Source of the DNA: Litomosoides sigmodontis | Lineage: Eukaryota > Nematoda > Chromadorea > Rhabditida > Onchocercidae | Length of the DNA: 64,000 nt | NCBI GenBank assembly: GCA_963070105.1 | Contig: OY718807.1 | Location: 7,335,483-7,399,482, forward strand | Direction of reading: 5' to 3' | Shown: positions 46,303 to 59,100 of the stretch, piece after piece | Numbering within the stretch: position 1 is the first letter of the stretch | Layout: every line of letters starts with the position of its first letter | Notes under the pieces: model-generated | Databases searched by the model: none | Told to the model about the DNA's origin: nothing | The model's input: only the letters and a program-made list of their open reading frames with translations | Made by a program: the position numbers and the translations under genes

Positions 46303-49300
46303 CTAGTGAGTTCCTTCGGGCCACTGAACAAAGAAATGTATTTCAGGAAGCTGTCCTTCAAAACGACAAACATCTTCATTTCCATAAGAACCCCGAAAAC
46401 TCTGGAAATGAAAACTGACTTCTTCATCAAATGGCAATGATACTGTTGCTGCTTCGATGCCTTCCTTCCCACCATAAGTCTGTACAGCCGCATCGGACTG
46501 AAATAACAGTTCAACTTTTGAGAAGAACGAGGTTAATATGTAATGTAATAAATGATTCATAAGTCAGTACGTAGGCAGAAAGTACTTTCTTACATACACG
46601 TTCATAATCTTTTTTCTCTTAATTCTATTGATAATTCATTCAAAGAAAACTCACCAAAAACTTCACGCCAGCTACATAGAAAATATTGGGTCTCACAGGT
46701 ACTGGTTTTTTGAAACTGGCCACAACAGGTTTTACATCACCCATTGTCCCTTGAATGATGACAGTTTCTGTCGAGCTTGCACAACCCATTATCAGGTCAC
46801 CGTCCCGGACATCCGGTGAAGGCGATACCTGCAAAAACGAAATTTGAACCAAGAAGCATCACCTTCTCACTTCACCAGCATTCACATATCACATGGAATA
46901 ATTCCAAAATACGACATAAGAAATTACAGGGGTTCCCAATACTAGTTGTCATAGCTAAGTAAATTTCAATACATTCTCGATAACTTCACAATACAACTAT
47001 GTAACATTCGTTTCAGCATATTATCCCTTTAGCAAACCTTGCATTTTCAACAAGGTCGGTTAAAAAATACTTTTATCTTATTTGTAACTTTTCAAACATG
47101 GGAAGTTTTGTAATGTGATATACCAAACTTGATTCAATCAAAGCAAATTACTTCATGAACATAACGACTTGCCATTTTATGCTAAAATATAAAGAAGGTT
47201 TGATAACCTGAATTTCCACTTGAGTTCGCCAATCGAGAGCCACTGATGGGTCGGCAAATGATAAGTGTGGTTTTGCCATTGGTGCAAATCCGAATATGCC
47301 GAAACCACTTACCAAAATTTCGCGATCTACCATGAAACTGAAGCGGACAAAAAACTTTAAAATAACTATAAAAATAGAAAGAAATTAATTCACCAAAATT
47401 CAACGCACCAGAATTTATTTTCTCGTCTGTTACAGCGTTTATTGGATAAGGCAGGGAAGCGTTTTACTACGTGCCGTGAACGCCCATTGCACCTTAAACC
47501 TGAAGAAATGCAAATATACATTTATCAAATAAGGAATTACTATTAGTAGATTGAAGGATAGACTCCACTTCCTACGAACAATTTTTGAATTTTTTCAGTG
47601 CAAATGATTCAAAATTTTGTCCCATTACCTGATATCGGATAATGGACATAATCAACACATATGTAATGGATGTGGAGTAGCGACAATAATACCTTGTGTA
47701 TTGCTGAAGATTAGACTTTTCTAGAAAATTATAAACCAACGAACCTGTGGGATACGATACCGAAGGACGAGGAACAACCGTCAGATGAAGGAAAACTTGA
47801 GCAATTTCCTCACAATTTAACAATGATGAGGTCGCTGGAATATAAAAACAAAATAATTTCAATCCACAAATAATAAATCAGACTAGCCTAGACTTGCAGA
47901 TGTTGGGAACATACGAGGTGATTTGACAAATAATACAATCTTACTAGCGAAATGTCGGAGGCCAGAGAGCTGAAAATTAAGAATAACAAATGCAAAAGAA
48001 TGCTAAAGCAACAACTGTACCAGCTTCACCAAATTCATGAACAGTCATTAACGGGAATCGTATAAGTGAAAGAACTGGGCCAAGAACCTCGCGCTGGTTC
48101 GTAGGATTTACCTCCATTTCCCGCCGTTCGCATTCCTGAAACAAGTAAACTTACAGCTACCGTTAGCTAAATAGAAAATGAGTGCAGATATATTTGTAAA
48201 TAATGCACAATCTGTAACTAGCACGCCAAAAATACTCATATTTAGAGCAAGCCAGCTGCAGCCCAAAAAGATCAAATATCAACTTTTTTTTAAGAAGTCT
48301 TACAACTACTTGAACATCGATTTCATTTCAATTTATTTGTTAAGACCGCAAATTAAAATTTTTCCAAGAAGTGCTGCATAAACATAGACAAACCGCTTCG
48401 CTCCAGACCTGTGCCGCCCTAAAAATAACAAGTTCATTGCTCGGATCAAGCTCATTTCTCTTCAATACTGCAATAAGCGTATCACGGTCAATATCTCGAA
48501 GTCCTGTAAAAGCTCGTCTTGCAACTCAATTGAACAAAATTAAAGCAAATGTTAATAACATGCAACAACACAAAATTGTATTACGATTAGAAGAAAAGTT
48601 ATGCTTTTTCTAAGAAAGTTATTTATTACAAATTATTTACAGAAAATATAATATTTTCTGTTTCTTATCAAAAGCTTGAATTTGCTTCTTTATAGTACGG
48701 TGAAAATGTTTATATTTATGAAAGGAATCACATTACCTGGAGATTTCAGTGCCTCGTCAGTGTTTGCATCAATTACCTGCAAACAACGCTTTATCAGAAA
48801 TGGTTCGTCAAAGAAACGCGCCTGTGAAAGCAGACAAAGTGCATTGGAAGCAGTCAAACAAGTCGTTAAATACCGACTGCATGCCAAAATAAGATCTTTC
48901 ACGTCATACTTCTTCGCTGTAATCAGTAAAATACGAAGTGATTTGCAGTAGAATATTAAAGCATAAAAATAAATTTCCAGTATTTATTTCAGCATGACTC
49001 ATAACTATCAAAAATCCTAACTCAGATGCTTGGAATGAAAAAGTTTTCATGGCATATTATGTACAACGAAGAGCATAATACACATGTCATATAAAGATTG
49101 GTCTAGTCCAATTAAGGCAACAAGGTAGATTAATGCATGGACGATTTTAAGAAAACTCGGACTACGGCTATGTCGCAATAGCATCGATGATCTTATATGT
49201 TCGAACGGCTTGGTTATTTACCTACAGGTATGCCGAAATCAGTGCATCGAAATGTGGCTATTACCCGCGTAGAGCGTTTGCATCACGTTATCGTTGTCCA

Positions 49301-50242
49301 ACTTAACTGTATCTGTATTCAAATCCGAATAGAGAAAATTAATAAGAATTGTAAAGGCATGCGGACTGATATCCGGAACCACAACTGTCATTACATTATC
49401 TCCTTGGTTTTCTGCAAAGAAGAGCTTGTAAATAGCCAGAAAAATTATGCTAATAGCCAATAAAAGAAATGTTATCGCCAATTACATACATACAACACCA
49501 CTCATTCCTTTATATAAATGCATGAGTCTTAGAACATGCTCGGAGAGAACCAATTATTTGGGAAACTCACACTTTATATGACAAGGACATATTAATCATA
49601 CTTAGGAAAAAATAATACAGACGACAAGTTACCTTGCGCCATTTTGCCGTAGAACATTGCAGCAAATACTTTTGAACCACAACCAAGAACAATTTTATGG
49701 GCTTTAATTGCCTGTAAAAAGTCGTAAATTTATTCTGGAATAAAAGTGAAACGTAAACTCTTAGTGAAAGTAATTGATTGCAGTAGTGAGTAACGTTCGC
49801 TAAAAATGTATTAAGTAAAAGGTATGTAAGTTCAAAGAATTTATTCAATACCAGAACCAGCAAGACGCTTTCATTGTGTGCACTTTTATTAAACTCAAAA
49901 AATCTTGGGATACAATGGCGAATTTCTTAAAGACATTCGAATAAGTTCGTTCTACGCCAATTTTCTGCGTAAATAGAACTGTTAATTTACAATAATTTAC
50001 AGTTAACCGGATCACAAAACCAATTTAAAACAGGAAGCGCAAATATACTACGAACTAACTTTTTGCCCTGTTCCAACAATAAATTCAACGTCACAACCGA
50101 TGCTTTCGTTGCGAAATTTTGTAAGTCGATGGGCAAGTGGTACACCATAAGCATCATTTAGGCTACAATATGTATGATCTTGATCAGAATTGCGGCGATG
50201 ACTATTAGCAGTACGTTCAAGCAGTGTTGGAACATCGGCCAT
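46303..50242 (-). CDS. BTB-BACK-PHR protein, BTBD1/BTBD2-type (497 aa, 11 exons)
   Basis: Minus-strand exons 50242-50060, 49711-49633, 49411-49265, 48916-48737, 48503-48394, 48135-48021, 47834-47745, 47499-47409, 47337-47208, 46828-46655 and 46497-46303; phases agree throughout. BTB: residues about 48-140 (CDVEFIVG, AIKAHKIVLGCGSKVF, AFTILINFLYSD). BACK: about 140-275 (LLSQARFFDEP, FRAAQVWSEA, VLGPVLSLIRFPLMT). PHR: about 305-497 (MVDREILVSGFGIFGF, VPVRPNIFYVAGVKF, EGQLPEIHFFVQWPEG). IRFPLMT and the FDEP motif fit BTBD1/2 better than BTBD3/6. BTB-BACK proteins are commonly substrate adaptors of cullin-3 ubiquitin ligases; the PHR domain likely binds the target. The start is the first ATG of a long open exon. 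A candidate 25-nt microexon at 47946-47970 breaks the frame and was left out. Confidence 0.92.
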
Positions 50243-51368
50243 TCAGCCTGGTAATAAACACTGAAAAATATCAAATAAGAAACTTTGTTTTTTAATTTCA
50301 TTTATATTCCAGGATATATCTGCGCACGCCATGCCTACTATAACAGCGAATCAGTAAATTACTGGAAGAGATAAATCAAGCAATAGCGTAATGCAGCCAT
50401 ATCACACGTACCTACCAACAAAGTGAAAACACACTATAGCTACTACTTTTTCTAAGACATTCATTTTGATTAAATTTTATAAAAATGTAGAAAGATATTA
50501 AATTAAATTTAAGGTGAAGTGGTTAATAATCAGTGAATCACAGAGAAAATGAGGAAGAAACGCTACAACACCATCGTCAGCGTTCAGTGCTACAACTAAG
50601 AATTGATTTTAGTTCATAGCATAAAGAAATTTCAAACAATACTGAAATGGATGACTTCTTTCTCTCTTCACATTTAACTTTTTCAACAAACGTCATAACA
50701 CGCTTCACGCAGTTAAATTTTCCTCATCCCGAAAATGCGCCCACACTTCCCTGATACCAGCCATATCACAAGTGCCGCCACTAAAGCGATTAAATATAAC
50801 TTTTAAAGTGAATGGCAACCTCCCGAAAACTCCGAAAAACACCAAAACTTTTCAGCATTTAACGGACCGAACAGCGGTACGTTGTGTACAAGTTGCGGGT
50901 ATCGTCAATGTTTCATTCATTGATTTAGGCACGCACGTGTTTCACTGTGCTTGTGATATAACCGCTTGTTTACTTCTAACTTTCTCTTCATACCCTGGTT
51001 TATTGTTTACTTTCACTTTCATCCTTCGCTATTCCCATGTATTATTACCGTCTAATTTTGCATTTTGCATGATTTGTAATTTCGCCCTTTGCTCAAGTTC
51101 ATTTATTCTAATTAGGCTATTTACGTGTAATTGCATTTATGGAAGATTTGAGTGGGTGGAGTATTAGAAACATTATATATATATATATATGTATATATCA
51201 ACCTCATATGTTCCTGTGGCTGTTACATTCTTTGTTTGCTGCCTTAAATGTTTTGTCCAATCGAAAATGTCTGAAAGTTAAAAAATGGCCATTGTAACTT
51301 TTTTTTTTTATTGAGGAAGAATGCATAATGTCATCTTCGATTATTTGCAGACTTCAGCGTTATCAACA
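50243..51368. other. Divergent intergenic region (BTBD1/2-like and DPH2)
   Basis: About 1.1 kb between two outward-facing genes, so it probably holds both promoters. One plus-strand frame of 131 codons (50772-51167) is Phe/Leu/Cys-rich and could encode membrane segments, but it has no homology I know and no clear gene signals, so I do not call it. A TTTGCAG acceptor at 51344-51350 precedes the DPH2 start by 18 bases and may be a trans-splice site. A (TA)n run lies at about 51175-51198. Confidence 0.5.
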
Positions 51369-54300
51369 ATGAGTTTGCTTTCTGCAGAGGAGCACGTTCT
51401 GAAACGAATAATTGAGGTTGGGTAGTCGAAATATACAACTTTTTCATCTTTGTCTCAATTTAAGTTTGGTCACCGGTTGCATGTGCTGTGATATATGTCG
51501 ATTTAACAAATCATTAGTCGGTCAGAAATATTTATTGCTTGTTCACGGATGTTAAAGATAAATAACTTTTTTCACTGTAACATGTTTGTAATTATTATTT
51601 TTGAATTTGTAATGGAAGGTAATGTGATTGGTTTCATTTGGTTTCTCTTCTGCCAGTCTATTTGACCGTTTGAAAGTTATGGTAACTGATCGAATAAACA
51701 TGCTGAGAAAGAGGATATTTCAGGTGTTTAGATATTCTCGAATGTATGTATGACGACATATTAGAGAATCACTGATGCTTTTCAGGCTTAATCATAATAT
51801 TATGTAGGCAGTTTGTTCAACGATGCACAGTCGACTATTCTAACATATAAAAATTTTTAGCATTAATATTTCCTAAACCGGTGCTGAGTACTCTGAAACT
51901 GATATATGAACATCAATCGTATGCTCGAAAGTGTTCTTTATGAGGTGAATTAATTTGCAGGGTATGGACAGTACTAAGTTACGGAAATTTTTCGACATTG
52001 ATTCGACAGTGTCATGGATTAGTGATAATGGCTATCGTCGAGTTGCCTTGCAGTTCCCCGATTATATCCTTTCTGTATCAGCTGTTATCGCTACTCTCTT
52101 GGAAAAGGAATGCAACGGTGGTGTAAAAACATACATTTTAGCGGATACAACATATCGAAGGTACGAACCACTTAACAAGTTTTAAGAAAGTTTTTGAAGT
52201 TGAGCGTCTAGATGATAAGTGGATAAGCGTAATGGAAGACGGAATCAGTAGAATCTATTTTTCTTGTTAAGGAGTTAATTTTAGAACCGCCGATATTGAA
52301 CTGGACAGAAACAGAGGTTACTATAACGTTCGGTACAAAATTATCACATTTTCTTCCGGTGGCAAAGTTTTTAGGCAGTTTTTTGCATTGAAAAAATGCC
52401 TCCTGTCGATTGAAAAAATAGTGAGCCACTCGCTAATCATCAGATTATGTACGTCGCTTAACGTTGCTTTGTCACTCATTGCAACTGTTTTTATCACTTT
52501 CGTTTTACCTTCATTATTAGCCAAGCAGCTTATGAAAATTGCAGCTGCTGTGTAGATTTGATAGCAGCGGAGCAGTGTAGTGCTGACTGCATCGTTCATT
52601 ATGGAGATTCATGTATGAGTGAGACCATTACCACCGTTCCCACGCGATTTGTTTTCGGTGATGTAGATATTGAATGGGGAAAGTTAGAAGAAGCTGTGAA
52701 TGAATATAAGGACAAATTTGAATCAAACTGTTGCCTTTTGTTCGATGCAATTTATGCAAACAAATCAGGTTCATTTCGATAACTAATGCTGAAGTTAATG
52801 TACTTTCGACAAATGGTTACTTCTAAGGGTGACATAAATCTTTAGAGAAGCAGAGATATCTACTGATGCATGACAGTGATTGCATGAAATTTGTAATGAA
52901 AAAATTGAACAAATAAACGAAGAAAAAAACTTCCTACCTCTTTTCCTCTTTCTTAATAATTACTTTACAGTAAAAATGTTATTGTCAAGAAGGTTACGAA
53001 TGAGTAGTCACTTTTGCTTGGTGAGGCACAGGATTATTAAATTTCATTTAAGATGCTTTGTTCAACTTCCTGAATAAATTCTCCGGTATTGAATCGCTAT
53101 TCAACTGCAAACTTATCGATCCATCCAATAATCCCGGAGACAGTCAACCTTCTACTTCCAGTATATTTCGTTATTTTCTTTCTTGCATGCTTTGCATTTT
53201 TTCTTTTTCTCAAACTAAATTCTATTTTTGAAACACACAGAAACACGAGCATTCAGTGTATAGAAGGCATGTTGCTTGTTAAACTGTTTGAGCAGATTAA
53301 AAAACTGCACTTTTTTCGTGAGCGAATTTATATTTTATTCTTCACTTCATTTTAGGTGTTCGTTTTTGCTTAGGGCGTGTGCCACCGAAGGAAAAACAGA
53401 ACATTACAGTCGTATTTATCGGTGAAACAAGCAGTCCACTTTTGCCTCTTTGGTTAATGACCAATTTACATTGCATCAGTGTTTTTACATTTTCTCCCAT
53501 TACGTTAAAGTATTCTTTTGAGAGGTATATTGTTTCGCATTTCATATTGTTTAAAAACTCAAAGTTATCTAGTTTGTAGACTCATCGTGATAGCAAATGA
53601 AATAGCCTTCGAGAAAACAATTCAATTGTGCTGCACAAGCAAACTAAAAAGAACATTTTCATTGATTTATTCTATAGGTATTTGCGGTGTAACAACCAAT
53701 GATCAACTACCATCGATTTGTCTTTATTTATTTTTTCGCTTGTTGTTGATGGAATGACCAGTTAAATAGGATATTTAAAATTCAGAACTCGAGCCACTCA
53801 GCTTTTAAGAAAACGGCTGTTTTTAATCGAAAAATTACGAGACGCCCAAACTGTCGGTCTTGTTCTCAATACACTGAATCTGGTTGGATACAAAGAAGCT
53901 TTGGAACGAGCCAGGAAACTATGCAAGGTTGCAGGGAAAAAGAGTTATACTGTGGCAATCGGCAAGGTATGATAAACTTCTAAGGATTGTTCAGTGTGCT
54001 GCTTCTTTTCATATTTTATTCCCTTACTTTTATTATTATATCTACACATTACTTTTCATAAGTATGAAAAGTAAAGCGGGTAATTTTGAAAGTGCATTGA
54101 AGCTTACTGCTCCAATCAAACATTCTAAGCAAATATTATTTCAGATCAATGAGCCAAAACTTTCCAATTTTGCTAATGATATTGAAGCCTTTATTGTCCT
54201 ATCTTGTCCATATGGTGTTATTCTGGACGTTTCTGACTTTTATCGTCCAATTTTAAGTCTTTTCGAAGCAGAAGCTGCACTGAATCCACAATGCAAATGG

Positions 54301-54990
54301 TCAGCAGGTGATGGGTGGACGGCAGAATTCAGGAATTTCCTGAATGGTAAAAATGTTGTATTCTTGAATTAAAGGGCATAAAATGGTTATATCGATTTTG
54401 TGTTATTATTCGATTTCGGTGGCCAAATTATTAGCGTGCTTTTATTGCAGGACTTGATGGGAACTGTGTTTGTAATATTGTTATTGTGATTTAATATCTT
54501 ATTATTGCTTTTAGATGAGATGGGCAGTGAAACTGATATCAAACCTGACTTGAGCTTAATCACAGGAAAAATGCGTGGTATGGGTGTCGAAGATACTGTC
54601 GACAGTGATATAAATTCATGTGGTGCCTTGTCTGCTTATACAGCCGGTAGGTGTTCAATCTCCTTATGTACATAATAGAGTATTTGAAACTTCTCGAAAC
54701 CGATGTATTGCCAACTGTTGGGTATACTACAAAACGATGTATATGAAAAAAAAGTGTGAAAAGTTGCTATTTTGGAGTTTATTTGTAACTGCACCGGCAG
54801 ATTTTCTTATGGCGAAAGGAATGACTTTATTCTTATCTCGATAAATTAATGAGATTGATACGTTTCAGGTGATTACTTTTCGCAGAGGATATGGAAAGGA
54901 CTTGATGATAGATGTGGAGGTGAAAGTGTTACTGTGCAAGAGGGTCGGTCAGGTGTAGCTTCAAAGTATAATTCCGAACCACTTACATAA
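51369..54990 (+). CDS. DPH2: Diphthamide biosynthesis protein 2 (DPH2), 425 aa, 8 exons
   Basis: Exons 51369-51416, 51961-52160, 52545-52768, 53356-53524, 53786-53966, 54145-54346, 54515-54646 and 54869-54990; one frame runs to TAA. Family motifs: RRVALQFPDYIL, ILADTTYRSCCVDLIAAEQC, IVHYGDSCMS, a central GRVPPKEKQNITVVFIGET, ARKLCKVAGKKSYTVAIGK, IEAFIVLSCPYGVI, FYRPILSLFEAEAALNP, KPDLSLITGKMRG and the C-terminal QRIWKGLDDR. DPH2 pairs with DPH1 in the iron-sulfur enzyme that moves the 3-amino-3-carboxypropyl group of S-adenosylmethionine onto a histidine of translation factor EF2, the first step of diphthamide. The paired cysteines in SCCVD (about residues 84-85) are conserved. Slightly shorter than human DPH2. 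Only the tiny first exon (16 codons), joined by a phase-0 intron, is uncertain; Met at 51964 in exon 2 is the alternative start. Confidence 0.92.
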
Positions 54991-55051
54991 TCCGTCCGTG
55001 ATGTGTTATTGAGAAGTTGCGTTAATTTTGTATGTCAATTATCGTTATCCA

Positions 55052-55057
55052 AATAAA
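55052..55057 (+). terminator. AATAAA polyadenylation signal of DPH2
   Basis: AATAAA lies 62 bases after the DPH2 stop codon, at the expected distance for a short nematode 3' UTR. Confidence 0.7.
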
Positions 55058-55720
55058 AAAAGTTGTATACGAAATATATATGAAGTGGGATCCACTCCGT
55101 CATATCGCATCCTGTTACAATGATGGATCGGGCAAAGCAATGAAATTATCGTTGACTTATTTTTATTGCTCACACAACTGAACACTCATTTGCATTAGTA
55201 ACACCAAACGTCTATGGAAGCGGACGGACATGACGTGTGACTGGCGTCGCTTGAGTTCGCTCACAATTCGGTTCGTAATACAAACAAACAAAGGCGCTTG
55301 TCTGCGAATAAAGCCGCTGTTGGGCGCTTTTATGCTTATATAATGCACCTTCAACGGAGTCACCACTCTCCGCGCAGCAAACAACTCGATGACCTATTTT
55401 CTTACGTGACTCAGATCATTTATCGCTGTTTATCACCCTCAACAGGATTTCACTATGACCTCATTTACAGTTCAGATGTTTATTAAAATGATGTCAAATG
55501 TACGAATCCACACTTCCTTCACACAGAGTGAGTATGCCAATTCGTGAAGTTCACCTTTTTTTTCGAGAAACCTCACAGACAGTTAGGGCGGTGGGGGCAT
55601 AACGAAATAGTGCGGGATAGGAGGAAGTGGAGAAAGGAATGAAGAAATGTGACGGTGTTCAATGAGAATGATAGTGAAGCGAAGTGTCCATTTGGGAAAC
55701 ACTGCAGGTGTGATCGATTA

Positions 55721-55895
55721 TATGTGTGTCTGCCTGTCCGTATGTCTGTATGTGTGTGGGTGTGCGTATGAATGTGCGTTTGCGTACGTAGTGTGTACGT
55801 GTATGTGTCTGTTTCTGAGTGTGCATGCGTGTATGCGTGCACGGATATGTGTGCGTGAACGTATATGTATATGGACAGGTGTTGCATGTGTATGA
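55721..55895 (+). repeat. Degenerate GT-rich (TGTGCG/TATG) block
   Basis: About 175 bases of TGTGTGT, TGCGTATG, GTACGTGTATG and similar, mostly alternating purine-pyrimidine with interruptions. Cys/Val or His/Thr-rich frames across it are artefacts. It sits 300 bp upstream of hda-1. Confidence 0.8.
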
Positions 55896-56195
55896 GTGAC
55901 CTTTCCCTTTTTTAGTGCATTTTGTGCTACCTCAACGTGATAAATTCTTCTCACTTGCACCCTTCACTTAGCGCACTGCGTGTTTTGTCGGTATGAGGTG
56001 GAAATGGAAATTCATGTAATTTTGGTAATACTGTTTGTCACTTCTCAATTTCTACATCACTCTCTACCTGCTCTCTGGCGATTGTTGGTTGACATTTATT
56101 GTCGCATCATTGACTGTAGACTTTTTTAGCTCACGAAGTACCGTAGGTTCTATAAGGAAGTGAATTTGGAAATACTGCATCATCCGTTATACGAT

Positions 56196-59100
56196 ATGCC
56201 GATGTCAGTACAGGACCACAGCAAACGTCGTGTCGCATATTACTATGACGGTACAGAATTTTATCGGTTTTTCACATTTTAGTTTCAACAATTTATGAAT
56301 TTGTATTGGAATTAATTCAGGAAGTTTCTTTTAGTTTTGCTTGTTCCTGTTAAATGTTGAAAATTAACGATATATAGAAAAAGGTGAGTGAAGAATATTA
56401 GGGAAATAATCAATTATCCATTCGTAGTACGCCAGTTTTACATCTCTTCCAATGTTACTATCAGTTTGAAGTAAAATTATTAGTTATACATTTGTGTGTG
56501 TGGCATATCTTAGAGTATTGTATTATTGCAGCGAACGTTGGAAATTATTACTATGGACAAGGTCATGTGATGAAACCACATCGTATTCGAATGACTCATC
56601 ATCTCTTACTCAATTACGGTATCTACAGAAATCTGGAAGTTTATGTACGTCCAGTTTTCTTTTTATAAGAGAGCGTTAATAATGATAACAATAAAATTAA
56701 AAAAGTGGATGTGTTCATTTCCTTCCTTAGGAGAAATTAAGAATACGAGATTATTGGGTCAAAACTTAGCAGTAACTGAGAAAAGTATTTATTCACTACT
56801 GCTGACGAGAGGTCTGAATTATTATTCTTAACAGATTATTATTTATCTTTAGCGTCCTTTCCCAGCAACGTTTGAGGAGATGACACGATTTCACACAAAT
56901 GAATACATGATGTTTTTGCGAACAGCTACACCGGATAACTTGAAACAATTCAATAAGCAAATGTTGAAATGTACGTCATCATCATTACTGTTTAATATTT
57001 GTTCGGACATTATCAAAATTAATTTTATTAAATCAATTTTAATGCAGATTACTGTGCAGAAAATGCATTATTTTTGCAAATGAACCATCTCTTTCAGTTA
57101 ATGTTGGTGAAGATTGTCCAGTTTTCGATGGCTTATTTGAATTTTGTCAACTCTCATGTGGTGGATCTTTAGGTATGTGTACATCTGAATTGGAAGCTTA
57201 ATTTAATAAGCATGTATGATTTGTAAATTAGATCTTTCCTACTATTTGCTACTTAAATATTGTTATAGCAGCTGCAGTAAAACTAAATAAACGGAAAGCT
57301 GATATAGCAATAAATTGGATGGGAGGTTTACATCATGCAAAAAAGAGTGAAGCCAGTGGCTTTTGTTATACAAATGATATTGTTTTGGGTATCCTTGAAC
57401 TTCTGAAATATCATAAAAGGTAAATTTTTAAAATATGTTTTTATTGAGGCTAGTACTGCTCATCGTTTATATCATGCGTATAGTGGAAAACGTTACTTTT
57501 CTATGTCAAGATTTATTTTTATTTACTGAAAACCACTGTTCAAATTCGCTATGTCAATTTTCAGTCTTCGAATTACTGTAATTTCAAATTCTCCACAATA
57601 AAAAAATTTCGATTATCTGAAGTGGATGAGTTGTGTTGTTCTGAAAAGCGTACACATGTGTAGTCGAATTGCTTTTGATAGCTCTTTTATTAGTTGAATT
57701 ACTCTTAATAATGATATGAAAAAAAAGTTGGTAGCATCAGTATTCGATCCGGATTCTGTTGTATAGAAAAAGACTACAATCGAACCACTTGTTGCTTGTC
57801 GAGTGGAAAATAATATACCAGTATTTTTATATATTTGTTTTTAGAGTGCTGTACGTTGATATTGATGTACATCATGGTGATGGTGTTGAGGAAGCTTTCT
57901 ATACTACGGATCGGGTGATGACATGTTCTTTTCATAAATATGGTGATTTCTTCCCGGGAACCGGAGAGTTGAAAGATATTGGTGCTGGAAGAGGAAAGTA
58001 TTATGCAGTTAATGTACCACTAAGAGATGGCATCACCGATGAGTCATATCAGAGTATCTTTGTTCCGGTAAATCTTATTAACTTTATGTAAGGTATACTA
58101 GCTGTGTAGTTGGCAATTTTGCATTAATTTCCACTAATTTATTACGGATATATAAAAGAGTTCTTTGTTTGACTCTAGAATGCGCAATAAACAGAGAAGA
58201 GGGGATGAGGACAAGAGTTGTTGCGCGGGGACCACATCTCAGTTAAAAACCGAAATAGATATTTTGGTTCTTATGAAATTGAATTCTGTCACACGAATAC
58301 TACGGATTTGGAAGTTGTTCATGAACATTTTTGGTTTTCTATTCGGTGAGTTGTTTGTATTGAAGGTCATGGAGAGGGTTATGGAAACATTTCAACCGTG
58401 CGCTGTAGTTTTGCAGAATGGAGCGGATTCCTTGAACGGCGATCGCTTAGGCACATTCAATCTTACTTTGAGGGGTAAAATTTATTTTCGCTTAAAGAAA
58501 TTTATGTTAACGTCATACTTTTCTTTCTCTCACTTTCGTTCTTCCTTATGGAGCGTTTTTCTTATAGCTCTTTAAAGCAAAGTAGTACTTTTATTTTTCA
58601 TCATTCATATATTTCAATGGACTTTTCGTTCAGGTCATGGTGCGTGTGCTCGATTCTTTCGTGAGCGACATATTCCGCTCATGATGTTGGGAGGTGGTGG
58701 GTATACACCGAGAAATGTGGCTCGGTGCTGGACATACGAAACTTCAATTGCTGTTGATATGGAAGTTTCTGACGGTATGTCAGTTATCGCAATTTTTAAT
58801 GCAAATCTTATACCATATCAAATTAAAAAAGTAAAGTTGTTTCTTCAGATTATGCATCTAGATCTTGGTTTTTTTATTCTGCTCTCATTATATCGAAACA
58901 TATGTATTACAGATCTTCCATACAATGATTATTTCGAATATTTCGGACCGCATTATCGACTTCATATCGACCCGTCAAATGCGAATAATGAGAATACTCC
59001 CGAATTTTTGAAGAAGATACAGTAAGTCCATAATTGTTGAGGATATGTTCAAAATCTTTTCCTGAAAGTTTTGTAAGATAATTCTACAAGCATGTTTTAT

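Larger units (their letters stand above)
54991..56195. other. DPH2-hda-1 intergenic region
   Basis: After the DPH2 poly(A) signal there is no recognisable coding sequence. The stretch contains the GT-rich block listed separately. A TTTTTTAG acceptor-like site at 56122-56129 leads into sequence open in the hda-1 frame, so hda-1 transcripts may be trans-spliced there, leaving a 66-base 5' UTR before ATG 56196. Confidence 0.5.

Noticed and set aside
47946..47970. 25-nt microexon in the BTBD1/2-like gene
   Set aside because: It has neat splice sites, but including it shifts the frame to a stop; direct splicing 48021 to 47834 preserves frame and family alignment.
50772..51167. 131-codon open frame in the divergent promoter region
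   Set aside because: Protein-like only in being hydrophobic; lies in the shared 5' region of two real genes and shows no family similarity. Not excluded, but unsupported.
55573..55960. Frames rich in His/Thr or Cys/Val around 55.6-55.96 kb
   Set aside because: They follow the GT-rich degenerate repeat; no domain, no splice logic.
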